Notes: a model not told the origin generated them from the sequence alone. Shown: positions 7,336 through 15,679, counted from the stretch's first letter. The stretch is DNA of 19,834 nt from CAZWVM01 sp964637705 (GCA_964637705.1 CAZWVM010000055.1:1-19834); one strand, 5' to 3'. Numbers and translations are program-made.

Positions 7336-9433
7336 ACGACAGGATGCGTTTCAAGACGACGGGCAGAGCATAGCGCCCGCCATGCCGCTCGCGCAAGGCG
7401 TCCGCCCGGCGGGCGAGGTCCGATGCGCCGATCGACGAGGCCCAGCGCAGGACGCCGCCGCGGTGGCCGGGGAAGCCGGCGCCGTACGTGACCGCGGCCT
7501 CGAGTTCCTCCCCGCTCCCGGCCGTCCCGTCCTCCAGGGCGCGGCAAGCCTCGAAGAGGAGCGCGAAAATCAGGCGGTCCTCGATGCCGGCCGCCTCGCC
7601 TCCCTCCTCATCGACGGCCCGCGCGATCCACGGACGCTTCAGCCGACCGGCCTCGTACTCGTGGAACCCCCGGCCGGCGGCCCTGCCAAGATGCCCCGCG
7701 GCGACGAGTTCGCGCAGCGCGGCGGGCGCCTCGAACGCGGATTCGCCGTTGGCGGCGCGCGCCTCGGCCAGGTCGCAAAGCACGTCCAGTCCGAGCCGGT
7801 CGAAGAGCCCGAGAAAACCCTCGGCCATCCCGAACTCGACGGCGACGCGATCCAGTTCGAGCGCCGCGACCCCCTCGTCGACGGCGCGCGCGGCCTCGAG
7901 CGCGGCCGCGGCGAGGATCCTCGTCACGAGGAACCCGGGGCCGTCGCCGGTGATGACGGCGTGAAGCCCGAGATCGTCCGCCGCGCGCACGAGTCGCGCA
8001 AGCGCGCGGGCGGACGTGCCCGGACCGCACGCGATCTCGGCCAGGGCGTCGATCCCGCCGGGGGCGTGCAGCAGGAATCCGGCCCACATCCCCGGGCGCC
8101 CGGCCGCTTCCGGTATCGAGGCGATGGAAAGCGCGCGCGCCTCGCACGCGATCACGCAGTCGCCGCCCGCCGCCGCGATCAGGTCCCCGCGGTATCGCCC
8201 CGCCGCGGAGCGCGCGCCCGGATCCCTGTCGACGAGAAGCTCGGCGCGCTTGAGGCCCCGCGCGTCGACGCCGACGGCGATTCGCTCAAAGACCTCCCGG
8301 GCGGCGTCGCGGCCGATGACCCTGTCGTCCACGGCGCCTTCCCGCATCCGGTCCGCGGCGGCGAGCGCCGCCAGGAGGCGCGGGCCCGAGGGATCGTGCA
8401 ATCGCACCGCGGCGCCGGTGGAAGCGAGCTTCCAGGCCAGTTCGCCCGAGCCGGCACCCGCGCCCAGGATCGAGACGACCCCGGGCGAGCCGGCCGCGTC
8501 TTCCCCGGTGCGGCGCGCGACCGAGGCGCGGGAGGCGTCGTCGATGGCGCAGCGATAGCGCGCGTTCGATGCGAACCCGTCGCAGACCAGCTCCCCGAAG
8601 AGCCGCGCCTCGAAATGATCCCTCGGCTCCAGCCCGTCCTCCTCCGCCTCCTTCAGGCCCCGGAAGAGCTCGCGCACCGCGCCGTAGGCGGGGTTGACGC
8701 CGTCGTCGACCTCCTCGGCCTCCGCCAGAAGCTTCTCGATGAAACGGCCGCGCAGGAGCTTCGACTCGCGGATCCGCTCGGGCAGCGTCCTCTCCCGCGC
8801 ACCGCCCGCCGCGGCCCCCTCGAGCGTGCCCAGCGTCTCCTCGAAGAGCCGGGCCGCGGGGACCACGAGATCGACGAGGTGCTTTTCGTAGGCGGAGCGC
8901 GCGTCGACGAGATCGCCGGAGAGCACGAAATCGAGGGATTCCTTCAATCCCATGAGGCGCGCCAATTCCTCCACGCTCCCGCAGCACGGCACGAGCCCCA
9001 GCCGGATCTCCGGCAGCCCCAGCCGCACGGCGCGCGTATCCGCCGCCACGCGCAGCCCGCAGGCCAGGGCGATCTCCAGCCCCGGCCCGATGCAGAGCCC
9101 CCCGATCGCCGCGGCGACGGGAACGGGGAAATCCGCGATCTTCGCAACGGCGCGCTGGAGCGCCGCGGCCCGGTAACGCCCGACCTCGGGACTCGAAATG
9201 GTATCGAGGTCGTCGAGGTCGAAACCGGGAATGAAACCGCCGGGCACGGCGGAGGCGATGACGAGGCCGCGGACGGGGACGGCCTGGTGACAGGCTTGCG
9301 CCTCGTCGAGGGCGCGGGCCAAGTCCTCGACCGCGGCGAAGGAGAGGCCCGAGCGGCGCGGCGCGGGCGGATCGTAGGTGATGACCAGCGCTCCCGGGGC
9401 GGATTCACGGCGCCAGTGGGCGATATCAGTCAC
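7334..9433 (-). CDS. FadJ/FadB-like enoyl-CoA hydratase/3-hydroxyacyl-CoA dehydrogenase fusion with degenerate dehydrogenase half
   Basis: A 699-residue protein with the bifunctional beta-oxidation architecture. The crotonase domain (about 1-200) keeps both catalytic glutamates, Glu120 in IGPGLEIAL and Glu142 in GLPEIRLGL, with the same 22-residue spacing as FadJ. The 3-hydroxyacyl-CoA dehydrogenase half (about 318-600) is eroded. Its nucleotide loop is GAGAGSG, with Ser329 at the third glycine of GxGxxG. The SNTS motif is CEAR. The HFFNP catalytic His is Leu454 when aligned from the partner Glu466, although His456 is two residues away. The PGFxVNR Asn is Thr504. The C-terminal helical dehydrogenase domain is still present. 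The GTG at 9433 is chosen because residues from VTDIAHW onward look homologous. The ATG at 9490 would add an arginine-rich tail and a longer overlap with the thiolase gene, whose stop (9428-9426) already overlaps by 8 bases. Confidence 0.88.
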   Translation of the reverse strand: MTDIAHWRRESAPGALVITYDPPAPRRSGLSFAAVEDLARALDEAQACHQAVPVRGLVIASAVPGGFIPGFDLDDLDTISSPEVGRYRAAALQRAVAKIADFPVPVAAAIGGLCIGPGLEIALACGLRVAADTRAVRLGLPEIRLGLVPCCGSVEELARLMGLKESLDFVLSGDLVDARSAYEKHLVDLVVPAARLFEETLGTLEGAAAGGARERTLPERIRESKLLRGRFIEKLLAEAEEVDDGVNPAYGAVRELFRGLKEAEEDGLEPRDHFEARLFGELVCDGFASNARYRCAIDDASRASVARRTGEDAAGSPGVVSILGAGAGSGELAWKLASTGAAVRLHDPSGPRLLAALAAADRMREGAVDDRVIGRDAAREVFERIAVGVDARGLKRAELLVDRDPGARSAAGRYRGDLIAAAGGDCVIACEARALSIASIPEAAGRPGMWAGFLLHAPGGIDALAEIACGPGTSARALARLVRAADDLGLHAVITGDGPGFLVTRILAAAALEAARAVDEGVAALELDRVAVEFGMAEGFLGLFDRLGLDVLCDLAEARAANGESAFEAPAALRELVAAGHLGRAAGRGFHEYEAGRLKRPWIARAVDEEGGEAAGIEDRLIFALLFEACRALEDGTAGSGEELEAAVTYGAGFPGHRGGVLRWASSIGASDLARRADALRERHGGRYALPVVLKRILS

Positions 9434-10649
9434 GTTCCCACACCGCCGCGAGACCCATGTCCGGCGTCGCGGAGAGGGCGACGAGACCACGGGAGGCCCC
9501 GTTCCTCTCCATTCCCGCGACGCAGGCGATGACGAGCCGCGCGCCCGTGGCGCCCGCGGCGTCGCCGAGCGCGATCGAGCCCCCGTCCGCGTTCAGCCGT
9601 TCCGGAGCGATCTCTCCCAGGTGGATCGAGCGCCCGAGGCGGCGCGCGGCGAAGGCGCGGGAAGCGCAGGCCCGCTCGCAGGAGAGAAGTTCGGCGGCCG
9701 ACGGCTCGTCCCACTCGATGACGCCCATCTCGGAAAGCGAGGCGCCCTCGAGCGCGGACGAGACGGCGGCGACCGGGGCGAGTCCCGCCGTCGCCGCGTC
9801 GACACCGGCCGCCGCGAAGGAGCGCAGGTAGGCGAGCGGCGCAAGCCCGAGCGAGCGAGCGGTCTCCTCGCGCGCGAGGAGTATCACCGCGGCCCCGTCG
9901 GCCGGGCGGGCGGAGTTGGCGGGCGTCACGGCCCCGCCCTCGCGGAAGGCCGTCGCGTCGGCGAAGTCCGCGCCGTCGATATCCTCGCGGGGCCCCTCGT
10001 CGCGGCCGAAGAAATCGTTCCACGGGGGGAGGGGCAGAGGCGTTATCGAGGCCGAGAGCCGCGACCAGGCTCCCGCGGCGCGCCGGTGCGACTCCGCCGC
10101 CCACGCGTCCTGTTCCGCGCGCGTGACTCCGAACTCGGCGGCCCGGAGTTCGGACCAGGAGCCGGCGGCCGGCGGCGCTTCCGGGGCCGATTCCGATCGA
10201 GCCGATCGTCCCCCGGGGCGGAAGAAGGCGCTCGCGGCGCGGCCGGAGGGCGACGCGCCCCCCTCCGCCCCGCCCGCCTCGACGCCCCCGGCCACGACGA
10301 TCGACGCCGCGCCCAGGGCGATCTTCTGCGCGGCGACGAGAACCGCCTCGAGACCGGAGCCGCGGCCGCGGTTGACGGTGAAAGCCGGGACCCGCGGCGC
10401 GATCCCCGCAGCGCGCGCCGCCGCGCGCGCGACGTTCACCGTTCGCGCGCGCGAGGTGTCCAGGCCGAGAACGACCTCGTCGATGAGGCCCGTCTCGATG
10501 TTCGCGACGTCCACCACCTCGCGGATCGCGTGCCGCGCGAGGGACACGGCGTCGCTGCGCGCGAGCCGGCCGCCCGCCGGGGCGAAGGCGGTGCGGAGCC
10601 CGGCGACAAGGGCGACACGTCGGCCGGCGGGAAGCGCCAGGAGCGTCAC
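9426..10649 (-). CDS. Thiolase-fold protein lacking all thiolase catalytic residues
   Basis: A 407-residue protein of normal thiolase length. The fold is clear: VALVAGLRTAF at the start, TVNRGRGSGLEAV at 91-103, VVAGGVEAG at 118-126, VTPANSARPADGAAVIL at 241-257, and RLNADGGSIALGDAAGATGARLV at 351-373. Every catalytic motif is changed. The nucleophilic Cys of NxxCxSG is Arg96, NEAF is DEPS (about 314-317), the GHP histidine is Asp363, and the second Cys (CxGGG) is Ser393 in ALSATPDMG. Canonical thiolysis or Claisen condensation should not be possible. The reading frame is intact and tightly coupled to its neighbours, which argues against a pseudogene. The GTG at 10649 overlaps the ligase stop in a GTGA, with GGGAGG 9 bases upstream. 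The alternative is a binding, scaffold or non-thiolase reaction on this fold. Confidence 0.88.
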   Translation of the reverse strand: MTLLALPAGRRVALVAGLRTAFAPAGGRLARSDAVSLARHAIREVVDVANIETGLIDEVVLGLDTSRARTVNVARAAARAAGIAPRVPAFTVNRGRGSGLEAVLVAAQKIALGAASIVVAGGVEAGGAEGGASPSGRAASAFFRPGGRSARSESAPEAPPAAGSWSELRAAEFGVTRAEQDAWAAESHRRAAGAWSRLSASITPLPLPPWNDFFGRDEGPREDIDGADFADATAFREGGAVTPANSARPADGAAVILLAREETARSLGLAPLAYLRSFAAAGVDAATAGLAPVAAVSSALEGASLSEMGVIEWDEPSAAELLSCERACASRAFAARRLGRSIHLGEIAPERLNADGGSIALGDAAGATGARLVIACVAGMERNGASRGLVALSATPDMGLAAVWERD

Positions 10650-12133
10650 GCGCGCGCGCCTCCCGGGCCCGTTCCCCCGGGCCTCCGGTCCACGATCCGC
10701 CGCTCCTTCGCCTCCGTCTCCAGCCCCAGCGCCTCCACCAGTTCCGCAAGCGTCCGCTCCTCGACCCGTGTCGGGCTGACCTCCGTCGCGTCGAAGACGA
10801 GCCGCGCGATCTCCTTCGCGTCGATCCTCGACCCGGCCGACGGGGCGACGCGCAGCACGAGCCGGTCCACCTCGTCCGGGTCGTCGTTCACCTTTCCGAT
10901 CTCCACCTGCCATTCCTCGATGGAAGGGACGGCGTTCATGACCGCCGCCAGGTGATTGAGGTCGACGAGCGTGCCCTTCACCTTCGTCAGGCGGAAATCG
11001 GTCCTCTGGGAGAGGCGCGTGATGTCGGAGGAGAGGCGCGGGACCGTGCGGCCGCAGTGGGGGCAGGGATCGACCGAGAGCCCCCCCTCGCACCAGTCGC
11101 CGGTCCGGTAGCGCAGGACGGGCGTGCCGCGGCTGTCGAGCGAGGTGTAGACGATCTCGCCGCTCTCCCCGGGGCCGAGCGCGCGGCCCGTCGCCGGGTC
11201 GACGATCTCGAAGACCTCCATGTCGGGATAGAGGTGGTATCCGCTCCCCTCGCGGCATTCCGTCCAGGCGGTCCTCGCCTCGGTGAAGCCGTAGGTGCCC
11301 GTGACGGAGACGCCGGGCGCGCCGAGCCGGGCGCAGAGTTCCTTGAGACGCTCGCGCAAACCCGCCGTCACGCGCTCGGCTCCCAGCGTGATGGTCCGCA
11401 GTCCCGCGAGGTCGACCTTCTCCTCGGCGGCGCAGCGCAGCACGTGGTAGACGTAGCACGGCACTCCGAAGAGCGCCGCGGGCTTCATCCGCGCGATCGC
11501 GCGGAGATTCCCGGCGGTGCCGATGGTCTTGCCGCCGCCCGTGGAGAGGATGAAAAGCCGCGACTCGAAGCCCGCGAAGGCGACCTGCCAGAAGGCGAGA
11601 TGAGGCGCGTAGGGAAAGAGGCTGACGCATCGGTCCCGCGGCGTGATGCCGAGGACATTGGCGAGGCGGCGACCGGCGGTCGCGAGTCGCTTGAGATCCA
11701 CGGGCGTCAGGAGGAACGGAACCGGCCGCGCCGTGCGGCCCGTCGTGGCCATCATGAAGACGGGGCCGTACTCCTTCTCGAGGAAGCGGCGCGCATCCTT
11801 CGCCCCGCGCAGCGCGCGGCGCACCGCCAGGGGGAATTTCCTCTCCCACGGCCACGACGCGCGGATCCCCTCCTCCCCGGGCCGCAGGAGCAGGGCCAGC
11901 GGGTCTTTCTCGAGCGCCGCGACGATCTGGTCCTTGGTCGTGAAGGGCAGACGTTCGAGATCCTCGAGGGTCTCGATCGAGTCCAGGTCGACAGCGTGCT
12001 CCTCGAGGAGCCGGGCGTAGAACGGGGAGAAGGGAGCGAGGTCTTCGCGCAGGAAGGCCGCGAGGCGCCGGGACTGGAAGCGCCGCTGCTCCGCGACCGG
12101 CCAGCGGGAGAAGCGGCGCCAGTTGGAGATCAC
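10646..12133 (-). CDS. PaaK/CapK-like adenylate-forming acyl- or aryl-CoA ligase
   Basis: A 495-residue member of the phenylacetate-CoA ligase-like branch of the ANL superfamily. These enzymes adenylate a carboxylic acid and transfer it to CoA. Motifs in order: the phosphate loop MATTGRTARP (128-137, in place of SSGTTGxP), GTYGFTEA (279-286), YRTGDW (342-347) with the ribose-binding Asp346, CPHCGRTVPRL (357-367) with a Cys pair typical of the PaaK family, and a C-terminal ETEAKERRIVD (472-482) whose Lys476 fits the catalytic lysine. It looks active. The substrate cannot be read from sequence. Next to a patatin hydrolase and acyl-CoA-binding folds, a fatty acid is a reasonable guess, and LuxE-like fatty acid activation is another possibility. 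The GTG at 12133 overlaps the patatin stop in GTGA. The longer ATG frame to 12292 adds an arginine-rich tail inside the patatin gene. Confidence 0.85.
   Translation of the reverse strand: MISNWRRFSRWPVAEQRRFQSRRLAAFLREDLAPFSPFYARLLEEHAVDLDSIETLEDLERLPFTTKDQIVAALEKDPLALLLRPGEEGIRASWPWERKFPLAVRRALRGAKDARRFLEKEYGPVFMMATTGRTARPVPFLLTPVDLKRLATAGRRLANVLGITPRDRCVSLFPYAPHLAFWQVAFAGFESRLFILSTGGGKTIGTAGNLRAIARMKPAALFGVPCYVYHVLRCAAEEKVDLAGLRTITLGAERVTAGLRERLKELCARLGAPGVSVTGTYGFTEARTAWTECREGSGYHLYPDMEVFEIVDPATGRALGPGESGEIVYTSLDSRGTPVLRYRTGDWCEGGLSVDPCPHCGRTVPRLSSDITRLSQRTDFRLTKVKGTLVDLNHLAAVMNAVPSIEEWQVEIGKVNDDPDEVDRLVLRVAPSAGSRIDAKEIARLVFDATEVSPTRVEERTLAELVEALGLETEAKERRIVDRRPGGTGPGGARA
10659..10664 (-). 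promoter_or_regulatory. Ribosome-binding site inside the ligase gene for the thiolase homologue
   Basis: GGGAGG on the minus strand lies 9 bases before the GTG at 10649, within the last codons of the ligase. It supports this GTG rather than the far-upstream ATG of the same frame, which would overlap most of the ligase. Confidence 0.5.
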
Positions 12134-14088
12134 GGCGCGGTCACCGGCCCGGGCCGGGCCAGTCGCGCCAGCGCGCCGGCCTCGGCGCGCGCCGCGTGGT
12201 AGCCCGCCTCGATGAAACGCGGGCTCGCGTCGAAATCCATCCAGCGCAGTTCCGGCAGCCAGGGCCGGATGACGACGGACGCCCCTCGGCACCCCGCCTC
12301 GGCGATCGTCGCTTCCATCAGGTGGTTGGCCCTCATGATCACGTCAAGGATATCCGGCACGGACCCGGAGGCCAGACGGAATGCGTTCTCGAGGAGCCCG
12401 GTCTTCAGGAGCGGCTTGCGGATGAGCGCGGGGTCGGCGCCGCGCATCGCCTCCGGCGACGGCACGGTGCTGACGGCCACGATGCGGCGGACGCCGCGCC
12501 GGGCGAGAAGGCTGACGGGAACGGGATTGATGACGGCGCCGTCGACGAGCCGTCGTCCTTCCCGTTCGACCGGCGGCAGGATCCCGGGGATCGCGGCGGA
12601 GGCGCGGACGGCGTCGCGCAGGAGCCCGCGCCCGATCTCGACCTCCTCTCCGCGGTCCACGTCGGTCGCGACGACGAGAAGAGGGATGCGCAGGTCGTGG
12701 AACGTCGCGTCGTCGAAGACGTGCCTCAGGAACTCGTCGACCTTCCGCCCGCGCATCACGGCCGGCGTCGGCGGCAGCGAAAGGTCGGTCAGAGGGAAGA
12801 ACTCCTCGCGCCGGATCCCCTGTGCCAGCCGCTCGATCTCGGCCGAGGATCGGCCCAGGGCCCAGAGCGCCCCGACGAGGGAACCGATCGAGGCCCCGGC
12901 GATCCAGTCCGGCGCGAACCCGATCTCCTCGAGGCATCTCAGGACGCCGATGTGCGACGTGCCGCGCGCCGCACCGCCGGAGAGCGCGAGGCCGGAGAGG
13001 CTGCCCGTGAGCGAACGCGCGAGTCGCACGAGCGAACGGGCGTAGCGGGAGGAGAGGTCGCGCGGATCGACCCGCATCTCCCCTTCCGGCAGTTCGTCGA
13101 AGACCTCGTCCACCGCCGTGCCCAGCCTCGACTCGATCGATTCGAGGCCCGCCCGGTCCGACGCGGTCCCGCGCACGAGCAGGACGCGGGCGGGAACCGG
13201 GACCTTGACGAGCAATCCGGCGGTCTGGTCGAGGTGCCCGGACGCGGATGAGGAAAGGACGAGCGCGACGTCGGCGTGCTCGAGGAAGGTCCAGACGACG
13301 GCGTTCACGAAGGGCGGCAGGTCGACGACGATCCGGCGATAGTCGCGCGAAAGCGCGGACAGGAGCGGGGCGACGCCGCCCTCGCCGCCGGAGAGGGCGG
13401 GATCGTGCGCGACGCGGACCACGTCGAATCCGGCCTCGTGGGCGCGGGCGAAGCCGGAGGCGCGGCCGCGCGACTCGAGTTCCTTCATCCGGACGAGGGG
13501 GAGAGCCTCCCCGAAGCCGAAGAGGTCCTCGCGTCTCTTTTCCTCCGTGGCGACGTCGAGCAGGAGCACGCGGTCGGTCGAGGCGGCCTGGGAGGCGAGC
13601 GCCGCGGCGAGGTTCCCGGCGAAGCGGCTCTTCCCGACGCCCGCGGGCGCGGAGTGGACCGCGACGACCGTCGTCGGCTCCCTCTCCTCCCGCGCGCCCA
13701 TCGTCTCGAAGCGCTCCGCCAGGTCCTTCATCACGACCGCGGCGAACGGGGGATGGGCGACGAGCGCGTCGCGGAAGACGCGCGCGGGAACGTGAAGCAC
13801 GCGGGCGTCGTGACGCACGGTCACGGTGACGAGCGAGGGCGTGCCGGCGATCAGCGAGAGCTTCCCGTAGCTCCCCCCGCGCTCCAGGGGCGCGATCGCG
13901 CGGCCGCGATGGGAGAGCGAAAGGCGGCCGCCGAGGAGGATGCCGAGATCCTGCGCGATTTCGCCCTCGCGCAGCAGGACCGCGCCGCGGCGGTATTCCC
14001 GCGTCGAGCCCGATTCCCGGAAAGCGCGGAGGAGGTCGTCCGGCAATCCCTCGAGGGCGGCCAGCCCGCTCAGCCCGTCGTCGTTCAC
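12130..14088 (-). CDS. cNMP-binding-like / ParA-MinD-like P-loop / patatin phospholipase fusion (NTE-like)
   Basis: A 652-residue protein with three parts. Residues about 10-130 form a cyclic-nucleotide-binding fold, but the phosphate cassette reads GGSYGKLSLIAGTPSLVTVT: Lys76 replaces the Glu of FGE, and the Arg of PRxA is missing, so cyclic nucleotide binding is doubtful. Residues about 138-360 resemble a MinD/ParA ATPase, with Walker A SAPAGVGKS (146-154), LLLDVA and VVDLPPF (254-260), but without the signature lysine of the deviant Walker A. Residues about 365-640 are patatin, with glycine-rich GGAARG (371-376), nucleophile Ser400 in GASIG and Asp516 in VDGA, so the Ser-Asp dyad is intact. 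It probably hydrolyses lysophospholipids or acyl esters at the inner membrane. NTE-type proteins share the cNMP-patatin order. The GTG start lies 22 bases after the YifB gene, without a strong ribosome-binding site. Confidence 0.88.
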   Translation of the reverse strand: MNDDGLSGLAALEGLPDDLLRAFRESGSTREYRRGAVLLREGEIAQDLGILLGGRLSLSHRGRAIAPLERGGSYGKLSLIAGTPSLVTVTVRHDARVLHVPARVFRDALVAHPPFAAVVMKDLAERFETMGAREEREPTTVVAVHSAPAGVGKSRFAGNLAAALASQAASTDRVLLLDVATEEKRREDLFGFGEALPLVRMKELESRGRASGFARAHEAGFDVVRVAHDPALSGGEGGVAPLLSALSRDYRRIVVDLPPFVNAVVWTFLEHADVALVLSSSASGHLDQTAGLLVKVPVPARVLLVRGTASDRAGLESIESRLGTAVDEVFDELPEGEMRVDPRDLSSRYARSLVRLARSLTGSLSGLALSGGAARGTSHIGVLRCLEEIGFAPDWIAGASIGSLVGALWALGRSSAEIERLAQGIRREEFFPLTDLSLPPTPAVMRGRKVDEFLRHVFDDATFHDLRIPLLVVATDVDRGEEVEIGRGLLRDAVRASAAIPGILPPVEREGRRLVDGAVINPVPVSLLARRGVRRIVAVSTVPSPEAMRGADPALIRKPLLKTGLLENAFRLASGSVPDILDVIMRANHLMEATIAEAGCRGASVVIRPWLPELRWMDFDASPRFIEAGYHAARAEAGALARLARPGPVTAP

Positions 14089-14110
14089 CGTCCCGCCGCG
14101 TGCCCCGACA

Positions 14111-15679
14111 CTACCGGTATCTCCGGTCCAGGACCCTGTAACTCACGGCCTCCGCCACCGCCGCTTCGTTCAGGCTCTCCTCGCCCGAGAGATCCGCGAT
14201 GGTGCGCGCGACGCGCAGGATCTTCTCCGCCGCGCGTGCCGAGAGATCCAGCCCGTCGACCGTGGCCTCGAGCAGCTGCCGGGCACTCGGATCGATCGCG
14301 ATCGAAGCGCGAAAGGTCCGGGCCGCCACCGCGGCGTTGGTGCGGTAGCGCGACCGTCCGTAGCGGTCCTCCTGGAGCTTTCGCGCGGCGAGCACGCGGC
14401 CGCGGAGGACGGCCGAGGATTCGCCGTCGACGGACGAGGCGGCCGAGGTCTCGGCGAAGGGCCGCCGCGGCACCTCGACGTGCAGGTCGATGCGGTCGAG
14501 GAGCGGGCCGGAGATGCGTCGGCGGTACCTCGCGACATCGGCGGGCGGGCAGGCGCACGGCGTCGAGGAGCCGAGGTGGCCGCAGGGACAGGGATTCATG
14601 GCCGCGACGAGCATGAAGCGGGCCGGGAAAACGGCCGTGCCCCGCGCGCGCGTCACCGTCACGTACCCGTCCTCGAGCGGCTGGCGCAGCGACTCGAGCA
14701 ACTCCCGGCGATATTCGGGCAGTTCGTCGAGAAAGAGGAGTCCCCGGTGCGCGAGCGATATCTCGCCGGGACGCAGGGGATTCCCGCCCCCGATCAGACC
14801 GACGGTCGAGACGGTGTGATGCGGACCGCGAAACGGGGGCGCGGTGGAAAGGATGCCGGCCTGCGTGAGTCCGGCCGCCGAGTGGACCCGCAGCATCTCG
14901 AGCGCCTCGTCGAAGGAGAGGGGCGGCAGGATCGTCGGCAGGCGGCGGGCGATCATGGTCTTGCCGGATCCCGGAGGGCCGATCATCAGGAGGTTGTGCC
15001 CGCCGGCGGCGGCGACGAGCGCCGCTCGGCGCGGCGTTTCCAGCCCCCGTATCTCCGAGAAGTCCGCTTCGGCCTCGGGGTCCGGCGGGCGGACCGGCGC
15101 GGGCACGGCACGGCCCCGTCCCCCCAGGATCGCCGCGGCCTCCGCAAGGTTCTCCGCGCCGTAGACCTCCACGCCCTCGCAGAAGGCCGCCTCGGGCGCG
15201 TTCTCGCGCGGCACCAGCAGCCGCGCGAGCCGCTTCTCGCGCGCCAGGAGCGCGTAGTTCAGGGCGCCGCGGATCGCCCGGATCGAACCGTCGAGCGAGA
15301 GCTCCCCGAGGATCATCCATCCCGCGAGCGTCTCGGGCGACACGCCGCCCGATGCGGCGAGCGTCGCGATGGCGATGGGGAGGTCCAGGGCGGAGCCTTC
15401 CTTGCGCAGGTCGGCCGGCGCAAGATTCACGGTCACCCGGGAGCGGGGCCAGGAGAATCCGGAACGCCTCACGGCCGAGCGCACCCGCTCCTCCGACTCC
15501 TTCACGCTCGCCGCCGGCAGGCCCACGAGCCTCAATCCCGGCAGTCCCCTCCCGACCGCCACCTCGACGTCGATCGCCGCCCCCTCGATGCCGGAAAGAA
15601 CGGCCGAAACGCAGCGGGCCAGGCCCTGCCGCGACGAGGATTCCTCTTCGCGGGAGAGTTCTACGCCGTCCTCGCTCAC
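14111..15679 (-). CDS. YifB/ComM-family Mg-chelatase-like AAA+ ATPase
   Basis: A 522-residue protein with the full YifB/ComM layout. The N-terminal ChlI-like domain (about 18-185) has VEVAVGRGLPGLRLVGLP, VTVNLAPADLRKEGSALDLP and ILGELSLDGSIR. The AAA+ core has Walker A GPPGSGKT (234-241) and Walker B LLFLDE (314-319). A NPCPCGHLG cysteine segment follows, then the C-terminal Mg-chelatase domain. In naturally transformable bacteria ComM is a hexameric helicase that promotes branch migration during recombination of incoming DNA. In most other species its role is unproven. The GTG start at 15679 overlaps the HD-GYP stop in GTGA, so it is translationally coupled. The same frame stays open to 16696, but that part is antisense-like arginine-rich sequence across the HD-GYP gene and is rejected. 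No competence genes are in the window. Confidence 0.93.
   Translation of the reverse strand: MSEDGVELSREEESSSRQGLARCVSAVLSGIEGAAIDVEVAVGRGLPGLRLVGLPAASVKESEERVRSAVRRSGFSWPRSRVTVNLAPADLRKEGSALDLPIAIATLAASGGVSPETLAGWMILGELSLDGSIRAIRGALNYALLAREKRLARLLVPRENAPEAAFCEGVEVYGAENLAEAAAILGGRGRAVPAPVRPPDPEAEADFSEIRGLETPRRAALVAAAGGHNLLMIGPPGSGKTMIARRLPTILPPLSFDEALEMLRVHSAAGLTQAGILSTAPPFRGPHHTVSTVGLIGGGNPLRPGEISLAHRGLLFLDELPEYRRELLESLRQPLEDGYVTVTRARGTAVFPARFMLVAAMNPCPCGHLGSSTPCACPPADVARYRRRISGPLLDRIDLHVEVPRRPFAETSAASSVDGESSAVLRGRVLAARKLQEDRYGRSRYRTNAAVAARTFRASIAIDPSARQLLEATVDGLDLSARAAEKILRVARTIADLSGEESLNEAAVAEAVSYRVLDRRYR

Noticed and set aside
9434..9490. ATG start of the FadJ-like protein at 9490
   Set aside because: It would add 19 low-complexity Ser/Arg residues and lengthen the overlap with the thiolase gene; the GTG at 9433 starts where homology begins.
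9426..10649. The thiolase homologue as a pseudogene
   Set aside because: The frame is full length with normal start and overlap structure and no frameshift or stop; changes are limited to catalytic positions.
10650..11855. ATG-initiated in-frame extension of the thiolase homologue
   Set aside because: It runs through the ligase gene in another frame, is arginine/glycine-rich with no domain, and the GTG at 10649 with GGGAGG fits the thiolase N-terminus.
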